Below are positions 1-6,710 of a DNA stretch of 7,255 nt, piece by piece. Origin of the DNA: CAYGWP01 sp964353455 (GTDB lineage Bacteria; Planctomycetota; Phycisphaerae; FEN-1346); contig CAYGWP010000281.1 of the NCBI GenBank assembly GCA_964353455.1, positions 1 through 7,255 of the forward strand. Direction: 5' to 3'. Each line of letters starts with the position of its first letter. Position 1 is the stretch's first letter. Position numbers and translations under genes: made by a program. The notes beneath the pieces are model-generated. The model made no database searches. It was not told where the DNA came from and saw nothing but the letters and a program-made list of their open reading frames with translations.

Positions 1-1497
1 GCGCTGGCCCCCGCGGCCCTGGCCAAGGCCGTCGCCCGGCGCTACGGCCGGGACCGCTCGTTCTCGGCGCCGATCCTGACCGCCTGCGCCTTGGCCGGGC
101 GGCTGGGATCGGGCGCGGACGCCTGGCGGCACGTGGCTGCCCTGCCCTTTGAACTGGCGGCCCTGCCGCACCGGTGGTATCGCCGGCTGAATCTGCCGGT
201 GGTCAGTTACGCCCTGCCCGCCCTGATCGCGGTCGGCCAGGCGCGGCACCACTTCCGGCCGACGCGGAACCCCATCGCGCGGCTCGTCCGAAACAGCCTG
301 CGCGAGCGGACGCTGGAGATCCTCCGCGGCATGCAGCCGCCGAGCGGCGGGTACCTGGAGGCCGTGCCTCTGACGAGTTTCGTCGTGATGAGCCTCGCCG
401 CCGTGGGCGAGGCGGGGCACGCCGTGGTCCGACGCGGGGTCGAGTTTCTGGCGGCGACGGCACGAGAGGATGGCAGTTGGCCAATCGACACGAACCTGGC
501 CACGTGGGTCACAACGGGGTCGGTCGCGGCCCTGGCGGCAAGCCCGACGTTTCAGGATGACCTCCCGGCGGCAGGGCGCGAAGCGATCCGCAACTGGCTC
601 CTCGACCAGCAGCACCGCACCGAGCATCCCTTCACGCACGCAGCCCCCGGCGGGTGGGCGTGGACCGACCTTCCGGGCGGCGTGCCGGACGCCGACGATA
701 CGGCCGGGGCGCTCCTGGTTTTGAGACATCTCGGACCTGCGGACGAGCGGACCCGCGATGCGGCAGCGCGCGGGACGCAGTGGCTCCTGGGACTCCAGAA
801 CCGCGATGGCGGCATTCCGACATTCTGCCGTGGCTGGGGAAAGTTGCCATTCGACCGGAGCAGCCCGGACCTGACGGCCCACGCGCTTGCGGCCTGGACG
901 GCGTGGCTGCCGGAGTTGCCGGCCGAGATGCTGCCGCGCGTCTCAACGGCCATCGCTCGCGCGCTTGGCTACCTTGAGCAGACCCAGTCGGCCGAGGGCG
1001 CCTGGACGCCCCTCTGGTTCGGCAACCAGTTCGCCCTGCACGAGGAGAACCCGACGTACGGCACGGCCAGCGTGGTAGCGGCCCTCGTGCCGCTGGCCGA
1101 GCGCGGCCATACGGCCCGTATGGGGGCCGGGGACGCGGCGGCTGCGCGAATGGTCGGGCGCGGCGTGGGGTGGCTGCTCATGGCCCAGAACTGGGACGGC
1201 GCGTGGGGCGGCGCGCCGGCGGCAGGTTTCTCGGTTGAAGAGACCGCCCTGGCGGTCGATGCCCTGGCAAGGGTTCTTCAATCGCCGCCGCAGGTTGGCT
1301 GCCTGCCCATCCAGTCAGTGCGTCAGGCCGTTGAGCGCGGCTCGGAGTGGCTCCTCAAGCACACCGACGGCGGCACGCGCTTCGAGCCCGCCCCAATCGG
1401 TTTTTACTTTGCCGCGCTCTGGTATTACGAGCGCCTGTATCCGATGATCTTCACCCTATCGGCCCTGGAGCGCGTGCGGGCGGTCAAGGACATCTAG
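1..1497 (+). CDS. Squalene-hopene cyclase-like class II terpene cyclase (5' end outside window)
   Basis: The frame is open from base 1 and ends at TAG 1495-1497, giving 498 visible residues. Squalene-hopene cyclases usually have about 630-720 residues, so some 120-200 N-terminal residues probably lie upstream. The TTG at 91 is not a credible start, because family-like sequence (YGRDRSFSAPILT) precedes it. Evidence for the family: a DXDD protonation motif (DADDTA, aspartates at visible residues 230, 232 and 233); QW-type repeats at about 155-160 (REDGSW), 266-272 (QNRDGGI), 329-335 (QSAEGAW) and 396-404 (QNWDGAWGG); a PTYGTASVVAAL segment matching the YGTG region of cyclases; and a C-terminal LYPMIFTLSAL end. 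The fold is an alpha-alpha barrel, normally a monotopic membrane enzyme that protonates and cyclises squalene to hopanoids. The region after the DXDD is shorter than in characterised enzymes and carries PTFCRGWGKLPFDRSSPDLTAHA, so the substrate and product may differ. The fold and superfamily are sure; the exact reaction is not. Confidence 0.85.
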   Translation, partial: ALAPAALAKAVARRYGRDRSFSAPILTACALAGRLGSGADAWRHVAALPFELAALPHRWYRRLNLPVVSYALPALIAVGQARHHFRPTRNPIARLVRNSLRERTLEILRGMQPPSGGYLEAVPLTSFVVMSLAAVGEAGHAVVRRGVEFLAATAREDGSWPIDTNLATWVTTGSVAALAASPTFQDDLPAAGREAIRNWLLDQQHRTEHPFTHAAPGGWAWTDLPGGVPDADDTAGALLVLRHLGPADERTRDAAARGTQWLLGLQNRDGGIPTFCRGWGKLPFDRSSPDLTAHALAAWTAWLPELPAEMLPRVSTAIARALGYLEQTQSAEGAWTPLWFGNQFALHEENPTYGTASVVAALVPLAERGHTARMGAGDAAAARMVGRGVGWLLMAQNWDGAWGGAPAAGFSVEETALAVDALARVLQSPPQVGCLPIQSVRQAVERGSEWLLKHTDGGTRFEPAPIGFYFAALWYYERLYPMIFTLSALERVRAVKDI

Positions 1498-1594
1498 GTG
1501 CGGCTCAGGGACCGCAATTCATTGCAAACGCCGGCGCGGGAGGATACTCTCGTCTGGAGGCCGCGCGGCGCGGACAACTTTTCGAGACGCGAGC

Positions 1595-1600
1595 AGGAGG
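1595..1600 (+). promoter_or_regulatory. Shine-Dalgarno site fixing the start of the transglutaminase-fold gene
   Basis: A perfect AGGAGG lies 7 bases upstream of ATG 1608. It decides the start, because the frame stays open upstream to 1347. The earlier in-frame start would overlap the cyclase gene by about 150 bases and would bury the signal peptide. Confidence 0.85.
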
Positions 1601-1607
1601 CATTGCC

Positions 1608-4184
1608 ATGAAGCATCCTTTTATCCTCTCCGCAGTGCTTACGGTGGCCCTGACGGCAGGCGCCGACGCCGAGGTCTGCAACATCAAGGTGGTCACCGAC
1701 GCCTCGCCCGACTACACCGACCTCCCGAGCATGGTCCACAGCATCACCGCCAACTGGTCAACGCCGCAGGAAAAGTGCTGGTCCATGTGGTACTGGAACC
1801 ACATCGGCCGGCGGCAGACCGCGCCGATGATCCTCCACGGCATGGAACTGACCGACCCAATCCGCCAGTTCAACGACTACGGGTACACCATGTGCAGCAC
1901 CATCGCGGGCATCAACTGCGGCATCTGGAACGCGATGGGCATGAAGGTGAAGTTCTGGGACATCAGCCTGCACACCGTGCCGGAATGCTTCTACGACGGC
2001 CGCTGGCACATGTACGACGACTCGATGTCGGCCATCTACACCCTTTGCGACGGGAAGACCATCGCCGGCGTCGAGGACATCGGCAAGGAAGGCGCGTGCG
2101 CGGCATCGGGCGGCCGGTCGGAACTCGGACATATCGCCAAGTACCACTGCCTGACGGCCACCAGCCCGAACGGGTTCCTCACGGGCGCCGACTGCGAGCG
2201 AGACCTGGCGCAGGAGGCCAAGTGCTTCAACCCGAACGCCCTCAAGTATCGCTACTACTACAACAGTTGGGACTGGGGCCACCGCTACATCCTGAACCTG
2301 CGGGACGGCGAGACTTATACCCGCCACTATAAGAGCCTCGGCAACGAAGCCCGGTTCTTTGTGCCCAACCGCGATAAGGACCCCGAGCAGGCCGGCAAGT
2401 ACGGACTCCGCGGCAACGGCACATGGACTTTCAAGCCCAGCCTGAAGGATGGCGACTGGCAGAAGGCCGTCCGCAGCGACGAAAACGTGAAGGCCGGCCC
2501 CGGCGGGCCTGCCCGCCATAGCCTTGGCGGCGGCGGGCTCCAGGCGGCGGACCCGTCCAAACCCGCCAGGGTCACGTTCCGGGTCCAGGCGGCAAACGTC
2601 GTCACGAGCCAGGCAATCAAGGCCGCCTTCTCGCTTCCGGCGGCGGGCGACTCAGCCGCAATCTCCATCAGCACATCCAACGGCCTGGCGTGGAAAGAGG
2701 TGTGGAAGGTCGAGGCACCGGGCGCGGCTGCCGCAGACGTCAAACTGGTGGATGATGTCAATGGGGCGTACGAGGTCCTTATCCGCGCGGACCTCAAGGG
2801 CGCCGCCGTCATCCAGTCCTTCGAGGCCGAAACGGTTACGATGTTGAACGCCAAGACCCAGCCGCAACTCGCCCTCGGACGCAACACCATCCATGTCGGC
2901 GCGGGCGACCAGACCGAGTCCATCGTCTTCTGGCCCGAACTCCAGGACGACAAGTACAAGGCGCTGGTCGTCGAGGAAAAGAACATCGCGTGCGACTCCA
3001 AGCACATCGGCTACCAGGGAGTCATCTGGCCGGCCGCCGCGAAGGAGGATGCGTACATCGTGTACCGGATGGACGCCCCGCGGGACATCGCGCAGGTCAC
3101 GTTCGGCGGGCGGTTCTACAACCGCGCCCCGAAGAGCCATATCGACATATTGTGGTCCGTCGATGGCAAAGAGTGGACCAGGGCGTGGTCCCTTACCAGC
3201 ACCGAGAAGCCGTGGGACGTCATCCACTACGAGACGGTCGCCGTTCCGAAAGGCAACCGGCAGGTGTACCTTAAGTACCTGATGAACTCCTCCAACGACA
3301 AGCGCGACGCGTGCAGTATCTACGCCGTGCGGATGGAGGCGAACTACCCGCCCGCCGACGCGGCCTTCAAGCCCATCAAGGTCACCTTCAACTGGTCGGA
3401 GCGCCAGAAGGACCGCTCGCTTGTCGAGCGCAGCCACACGCAACTCGTCGAGAAACTCCCCTTCAGGTACGCAATCAACGTAGGCGGCGAGGACCACCCC
3501 GTCGTCAACTCCCTCCGCGTGAACCTGAAGGGCGCTGCGGGCGATTCCAAGTACGGGTACTCCGACGGCAAAGATGCCGGCGGCGATAGGTTCGTCGGCA
3601 GGTTCATCACCGTCGGCAAGAACCTGGCGGTCGGCAAGACCTACACGGCAAGCGCGCCCTCCGAAGGCAACTGGGGCGCGGGCGACCCCGACGGCAAAAA
3701 ACTCACCGACGGCATCGCCGGGCCGCCCTACGCCGGCGGCATCTCCTACAGGTGGGGGGCGCTCTGGAAACAGGGCACCAGCCCCGTCATCACCCTCGAC
3801 CTGGGGAAAATTGAGACTTGTGCATCCTTCGGAATGAACTTCCACGGCTACCCGTGGTGGGACGCCCTCAAGGGCCAGGTCAAGGACGCCGTAGAGGTGC
3901 TCGTCTCCAAGGACGGCAAGGATTACGCATCGGTCGGGCTGCTCGCCACGGACATTCGATGGAAGGACGTGCCCGCGAACCACATCCTTCCCGACCACGA
4001 AGTCCTCCAAGGGACGACGTTTCGCGTGGTCCCCGACAAACCCGTCGAGGCCCGGTACGTCCAGTACAAGATCACCAACCGCCGCATGTTCTGCTGCACT
4101 GAACTGGAGGTGCTCGACGCAATCCGCTTCGAGCCGTTTGACCTTCGCATAGCGCTGCCTGCCGAGGACCCCGCCATAAAGTAA
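1608..4184 (+). CDS. Exported transglutaminase-fold protein with discoidin-like C-terminal domain
   Basis: This is an 858-residue protein starting at ATG 1608 behind AGGAGG. Residues 1-21 form a signal peptide: basic MKH, a hydrophobic stretch, and an ADA cleavage site before Glu22. There is no lipobox. Residues ~22-260 resemble the transglutaminase/papain-like core: YGYTMCS (Cys96), then a GMKVKFWDISLH stretch (His122), then YDGRWHMYDDSM (Asp137 or Asp138), in the Cys-His-Asp order and spacing of that fold. Cysteines are frequent, consistent with disulfides outside the cytoplasm. A Gly-rich linker (~296-319) follows, then beta-rich segments (~318-416, ~425-585, ~587-645). Residues ~671-840 look like an F5/8 type C (discoidin) domain: KNLAVGKTYTAS, LTDG, ITLDLGKIE, VSKDGKDYASV, ARYVQYKI, TELEVLD. 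Such domains often bind glycans. A peptidase, transglutaminase or deglycosylation role cannot be told apart from sequence. It lies 15 bases before the glycogen synthase gene. Confidence 0.82.
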   Translation: MKHPFILSAVLTVALTAGADAEVCNIKVVTDASPDYTDLPSMVHSITANWSTPQEKCWSMWYWNHIGRRQTAPMILHGMELTDPIRQFNDYGYTMCSTIAGINCGIWNAMGMKVKFWDISLHTVPECFYDGRWHMYDDSMSAIYTLCDGKTIAGVEDIGKEGACAASGGRSELGHIAKYHCLTATSPNGFLTGADCERDLAQEAKCFNPNALKYRYYYNSWDWGHRYILNLRDGETYTRHYKSLGNEARFFVPNRDKDPEQAGKYGLRGNGTWTFKPSLKDGDWQKAVRSDENVKAGPGGPARHSLGGGGLQAADPSKPARVTFRVQAANVVTSQAIKAAFSLPAAGDSAAISISTSNGLAWKEVWKVEAPGAAAADVKLVDDVNGAYEVLIRADLKGAAVIQSFEAETVTMLNAKTQPQLALGRNTIHVGAGDQTESIVFWPELQDDKYKALVVEEKNIACDSKHIGYQGVIWPAAAKEDAYIVYRMDAPRDIAQVTFGGRFYNRAPKSHIDILWSVDGKEWTRAWSLTSTEKPWDVIHYETVAVPKGNRQVYLKYLMNSSNDKRDACSIYAVRMEANYPPADAAFKPIKVTFNWSERQKDRSLVERSHTQLVEKLPFRYAINVGGEDHPVVNSLRVNLKGAAGDSKYGYSDGKDAGGDRFVGRFITVGKNLAVGKTYTASAPSEGNWGAGDPDGKKLTDGIAGPPYAGGISYRWGALWKQGTSPVITLDLGKIETCASFGMNFHGYPWWDALKGQVKDAVEVLVSKDGKDYASVGLLATDIRWKDVPANHILPDHEVLQGTTFRVVPDKPVEARYVQYKITNRRMFCCTELEVLDAIRFEPFDLRIALPAEDPAIK

Positions 4185-4187
4185 GGC

Positions 4188-4193
4188 GAAGGA
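4188..4193 (+). promoter_or_regulatory. Ribosome binding site of the glycogen synthase gene
   Basis: GAAGGA lies 6 bases before ATG 4200, inside the 15-base gap after the preceding stop TAA 4182-4184. It favours the start at 4200 over the internal Met23 just before the conserved LLEIAWE segment, and indicates that the gene is translated from the same message as the upstream gene. Confidence 0.7.
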
Positions 4194-4199
4194 CGCGCC

Positions 4200-6035
4200 A
4201 TGGCCAGGAAGAAAACGTCAGCCGGCGCCGCCCCGCCCCCCGCGACCGGCGCGGGACCGGAGCCGATGCTCCTCGAGATCGCCTGGGAAATCTGCCAGCA
4301 ACTCGGCGGCATCTACACGGTCATCCGCTCGAAGGTCCCCGCGATGATGGAACGCTGGGGCGACAGGTACTGCCTTGTCGGCCCGTACGATCCGCGGACC
4401 TGCGAGGCCGAGTTCGAGGAAACTCCGCCCGAGGGCGTCATCGGCGAGGCCGTGGCCGCCCTCCGCGGACGCTCCTTAGAGGTCCATCACGGGCGATGGC
4501 TCGTCTCCGGCCAGCCGCACGCCGTGCTCCTTAACCAGCGGGCCGCGTTCGGCCGCCTCGGCGAAATCAAGCGCGCCCTCTGGGATCACCACCGCATCGG
4601 CCTCCCCGGCAATGACGATCTCGTGAACCAGGTGGTGGCGTTCGGATGGCTCGTCGAGCAATTCCTGGCAGCGCTGGCGGCGGCCGCGAAGGGCGCCCGC
4701 ATCGTCGCCCATTTCCATGAATGGATGGCCGCGTCGGCGATCCCCGAAATCCGCCGCGCGGGCCTCCCCGTCGCCGCCGTCTTCACGACGCACGCGACGC
4801 AACTTGGCCGCGTGCTCGCCATGAACGACCCCCGCTTCTACGACCGCCTGCCCCACGTTGACTGGCGCGCCGAGGCCCGGCGCTTCGTCATCGAGCCGCA
4901 GGTCGAACTGGAGCGCGCCGCCGCCCACGGCTCGCACGTCTTCACCACCCTCAGCGAGATCACGGCCTTCGAGTGCGAGCACCTCCTGGGCCGCCGGCCC
5001 GACGTGCTGCTCCCCAACGGCCTCAACATCGAGCGGTTCGTCGCCATGCACGAGTTTCAGAACCTGCACCGCATGTACAAGGAGAAAATCAACCAGTTCG
5101 TGATGGCCCACTTCTTCCCGAGTTACACCTTCGACCTGGACCGCACGCTCTACTTCTTCAGCGCCGGCCGATACGAGTACCGCAACAAGGGGTACGACCT
5201 TGTGATCGAGGCGCTTGCGCGCCTGAACGCCCGGCTGCGGCAGGCGGGGATGGACCGGACCATCGTGTTTTTCCTGGTCACGCAGCGGCCGTTCCGCTCC
5301 ATTAACGCCGAGGTCCTGCGGTACCGCGCCGTCATGGAGGAGATGCGGCACACCTGCGAGGAGATCAAGGACCAGTTGGGCGAGCGTCTCTTCGAGGCGG
5401 CCGCCCGCGGCGAGGACCCGCCCATGGACGACCTCGCGGACGACACCTGGCGGCTGCGCCTCAGGCGAATGCGACTGGCGTGGAAGTCGCACCGCCTCCC
5501 GCCGGTCGTCACCCACGACCTGGTGGACGAGGGGCGCGACGCTGTCCTCAACCAGATCCGTGTCTGCAACCTCTGGAACACCGCCGACAACCCCGTCAAG
5601 GTCGTCTATCACCCGGACTTCATCACGGCCACCAATCCGTTGTTCGGCATGGACTACGGCCAGTTCGTCCGCGGATGTCATCTCGGCATATTTCCATCTT
5701 TCTATGAGCCGTGGGGCTATACGCCCCTTGAGTGCGCCGCGAGCGGCGTCCCGGCCATCACGAGCGACCTGGCGGGCTTCGGCACGTACCTGGCCGAGAA
5801 CATGCCCGACCATGCGGCCAGGGGCTTGTTCCTCGTGCACCGGCGGCACGCGGATTCTAGCGCCGCCGCCGAGGAACTCACGGGCCTCCTCATGGACCTG
5901 GCGCGGATGGAACGGCGCGAGCGGATCTCGCTGCGGAACCAGGTCGAGAGTTCCTCCGACCATTTCGACTGGCACAACTTCGCCCGCTTCTACGACCAGG
6001 CCCATGAACTGGCCCTGAAACGCGCGGGTGGGTGA
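4200..6035 (+). CDS. Glycogen synthase, glycosyltransferase family 3 (UDP-glucose type)
   Basis: This 611-residue protein matches eukaryotic Gsy2/GYS1 along its whole length. It should transfer glucose from UDP-glucose to the non-reducing end of alpha-1,4-glucan in the cytoplasm, with retention of configuration. Landmarks are: the N-terminal Rossmann loop EIAWEICQQLGGIYTVIRSK (GG at 36-37); AHFHEW at 170-175; FTTHAT; ERAAAHGSHVFTTLSEITAFE; LPNGLN; the donor-site AGRYEYRNKGYD (Arg324, Lys330); the family-specific helical insert near 380-440; PPVVTHDLVD; FVRGCHLGIFPS; and YEPWGYTPLE with Glu503 and Glu511, the pair equivalent to yeast E509/E517. It lacks the long phosphorylated C-terminal tail of the eukaryotic enzymes and has an Ala/Pro-rich N-terminal extension of about 22 residues. 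The C-terminal regulatory helix keeps four of six arginines (Arg572, 573, 575, 579). Most bacteria use the unrelated-subfamily GT5 GlgA with ADP-glucose, so this is the less common type. It is probably cotranscribed with the upstream gene. Confidence 0.95.
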   Translation: MARKKTSAGAAPPPATGAGPEPMLLEIAWEICQQLGGIYTVIRSKVPAMMERWGDRYCLVGPYDPRTCEAEFEETPPEGVIGEAVAALRGRSLEVHHGRWLVSGQPHAVLLNQRAAFGRLGEIKRALWDHHRIGLPGNDDLVNQVVAFGWLVEQFLAALAAAAKGARIVAHFHEWMAASAIPEIRRAGLPVAAVFTTHATQLGRVLAMNDPRFYDRLPHVDWRAEARRFVIEPQVELERAAAHGSHVFTTLSEITAFECEHLLGRRPDVLLPNGLNIERFVAMHEFQNLHRMYKEKINQFVMAHFFPSYTFDLDRTLYFFSAGRYEYRNKGYDLVIEALARLNARLRQAGMDRTIVFFLVTQRPFRSINAEVLRYRAVMEEMRHTCEEIKDQLGERLFEAAARGEDPPMDDLADDTWRLRLRRMRLAWKSHRLPPVVTHDLVDEGRDAVLNQIRVCNLWNTADNPVKVVYHPDFITATNPLFGMDYGQFVRGCHLGIFPSFYEPWGYTPLECAASGVPAITSDLAGFGTYLAENMPDHAARGLFLVHRRHADSSAAAEELTGLLMDLARMERRERISLRNQVESSSDHFDWHNFARFYDQAHELALKRAGG

Positions 6036-6045
6036 CGCCTGTGCC

Positions 6046-6084
6046 GGATCGCCCCGGGTCGCCCAGGCGACCGGGTCGCGATCC
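6046..6084 (+). terminator. Candidate terminator hairpin after glycogen synthase
   Basis: Starting 11 bases after the stop, GGATCGC (6046-6052) pairs with GCGATCC (6078-6084). Inside it CCC (6053-6055) pairs with GGG (6073-6075) and GGTCGC (6057-6062) with GCGACC (6067-6072), leaving a CCAG loop. The result is about 16 GC-rich pairs with two small bulges. No U-tract follows, so a classical rho-independent terminator is not proven. Its position between the glycogen synthase and an independent promoter fits transcript end formation or mRNA 3' protection. Confidence 0.45.
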
Positions 6085-6105
6085 TGCATCGTATTGCATG
6101 AAACG

Positions 6106-6134
6106 TTGACACGAACTCGCACGCGACATAGACT
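6106..6134 (+). promoter_or_regulatory. Sigma70-type promoter of the toxin-antitoxin operon
   Basis: A perfect -35 box TTGACA (6106-6111) is followed, after exactly 17 bases, by TAGACT (6129-6134), which matches four of six bases of TATAAT, including the conserved first T, second A and last T. The expected transcript start is near 6141, about 45 bases before the antitoxin ATG. It sits in the only substantial non-coding gap of the right half and directly upstream of the two-gene cassette. Confidence 0.7.
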
Positions 6135-6145
6135 TGTGGTGCGAG
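6116..6145 (+). promoter_or_regulatory. Probable operator: perfect inverted repeat over the -10 box
   Basis: CTCGCAC (6116-6122) and GTGCGAG (6139-6145) are a perfect 7-bp inverted repeat. The half-site centres are 23 bases apart, about two helical turns, and the symmetry centre (6130/6131) falls within the -10 box 6129-6134. This is the arrangement expected for autorepression by a dimeric antitoxin or toxin-antitoxin complex. The geometry is seen directly; the binding protein is inferred. Confidence 0.55.
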
Positions 6146-6186
6146 AATGGGGTTGTAGCGCCGATTGCCGTTCACGAGGTGAGTTT

Positions 6187-6405
6187 ATGACGAAGTTGCT
6201 GACGAAGGCGTTCGAGGAAGCGTCCAGACTTCCCCGGACGCTGCAAGACCAACTGGCCAAGGAACTCCTCGGCGAAATAGAGTGGGAATCCCAATGGGAC
6301 GAGACGCTCGCCAAGACTGGGAGCCAACTGGATAAGTTGGCTGAGAAGGCGGTCCGGGAATATCGCGCGGGGAAGACCAAGGAAATGGGATTCGACCAAC
6401 TTTGA
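6187..6405 (+). CDS. Probable type II antitoxin, first gene of toxin-antitoxin pair
   Basis: This 72-residue protein starts at ATG 6187, behind GAGGTGA (6176-6182). The frame is open further upstream, but the Shine-Dalgarno site, the promoter at 6106-6134 and the absence of plausible protein sequence before Met1 fix the start. The protein is mostly helical and highly charged: MTKLLTKAFEEASRLP, then QDQLAKELLGEIEWE, an ESQWDETL segment, and a C-terminal EYRAGKTKEM tail typical of the disordered toxin-binding end of antitoxins. It resembles short antitoxin-like proteins that I recall next to RelE/ParE-type toxins, but I cannot place it in a named DNA-binding fold (no evident HTH, and no clear ribbon-helix-helix or AbrB signature). 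Its stop overlaps the toxin start. The call rests on its partner, size and order. GC is lower than in the flanking genes. Confidence 0.75.
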   Translation: MTKLLTKAFEEASRLPRTLQDQLAKELLGEIEWESQWDETLAKTGSQLDKLAEKAVREYRAGKTKEMGFDQL

Positions 6406-6671
6406 AATCATACCTCACGAGCGACTTCATAGCCTGCTTCCGCCGACTCCCGAAACGCACTCAACGTCTTGCCCGAGAGAAGTATGGGCTGTGGAAAAAG
6501 GAACCATACCATCCCAGTCTCGACTTCAAGCGTGTCGGAAAGAGATCGTCTGCGTATTCATTGCGCGTGGGAATCGGCTGGCGGGCACTTGGCGTTCGTC
6601 AAGGCGAAGCCATAGTCTGGTTCTGGATAGGTTCTCACGCGGACTATGACACCCTGCTTGCTGAACTGTAG
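6402..6671 (+). CDS. RelE/ParE-superfamily toxin
   Basis: This 89-residue basic protein starts at TTG 6402, whose last two bases are shared with the antitoxin TGA (overlap TTGA, 6402-6405). No good Shine-Dalgarno sits at normal distance (GGGA ends 11 bases before it), so translation probably depends on coupling to the antitoxin. The start is supported by the family-like N-terminus (KSYLTSDFIACFRRLP). Core features are: helix 1-2 KRTQRLAREKYGLWKKEP; YHPSLDFKRV (36-45); YSLRVGIGWRALGV (52-65, with Arg55 and Arg61); and VWFWIGSHADYDTLL (72-86, with His79 and Tyr82). These fit the RelE/ParE alpha-beta fold. Whether it is a ribosome-dependent mRNase (RelE-like) or a gyrase poison (ParE-like) cannot be decided from sequence. 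The frame is intact, with no sign of decay. Confidence 0.88.
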   Translation: MKSYLTSDFIACFRRLPKRTQRLAREKYGLWKKEPYHPSLDFKRVGKRSSAYSLRVGIGWRALGVRQGEAIVWFWIGSHADYDTLLAEL

Positions 6672-6710
6672 CAAGCGGCCCCCAACGCGAAGCAGAACGT
6701 CCCCTACCGC

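Noticed and set aside
1522..1548. Possible promoter TTGCAA-N15-GATACT before the exported protein gene
   Set aside because: Each box matches only four of six consensus bases and the 15-base spacer is short, so it is not distinguishable from chance. Read-through from the cyclase gene is equally possible.
1560..1569. Perfect 10-base palindrome GCCGCGCGGC
   Set aside because: It consists only of G and C in a GC-rich gap, does not extend further, and is expected by chance.
1347..1607. Upstream extension of the transglutaminase-fold gene
   Set aside because: It overlaps the cyclase gene, has Arg/Ala-rich nonsense-like composition, and would hide a clear signal peptide that begins at 1608 behind AGGAGG.
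1758..2519. 253-codon open frame on the minus strand
   Set aside because: It is antisense to the catalytic domain of the exported protein, with Val/Ala-rich composition typical of shadow frames.
2652..4010. 452-codon open frame on the minus strand
   Set aside because: It lies fully inside the transglutaminase-fold gene on the opposite strand, has no recognisable motif, and is explained by codon bias of the sense gene.
6028..6186. Upstream extension of the antitoxin frame
   Set aside because: It runs through the hairpin and promoter region. ATG 6187 has a good Shine-Dalgarno site and gives the expected antitoxin size.
4476..6380. 634-codon open frame on the minus strand
   Set aside because: It is antisense to the glycogen synthase and antitoxin genes, which have strong family matches. 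Long antisense frames are common in high-GC DNA, and its translation is biased and matches nothing I recognise.
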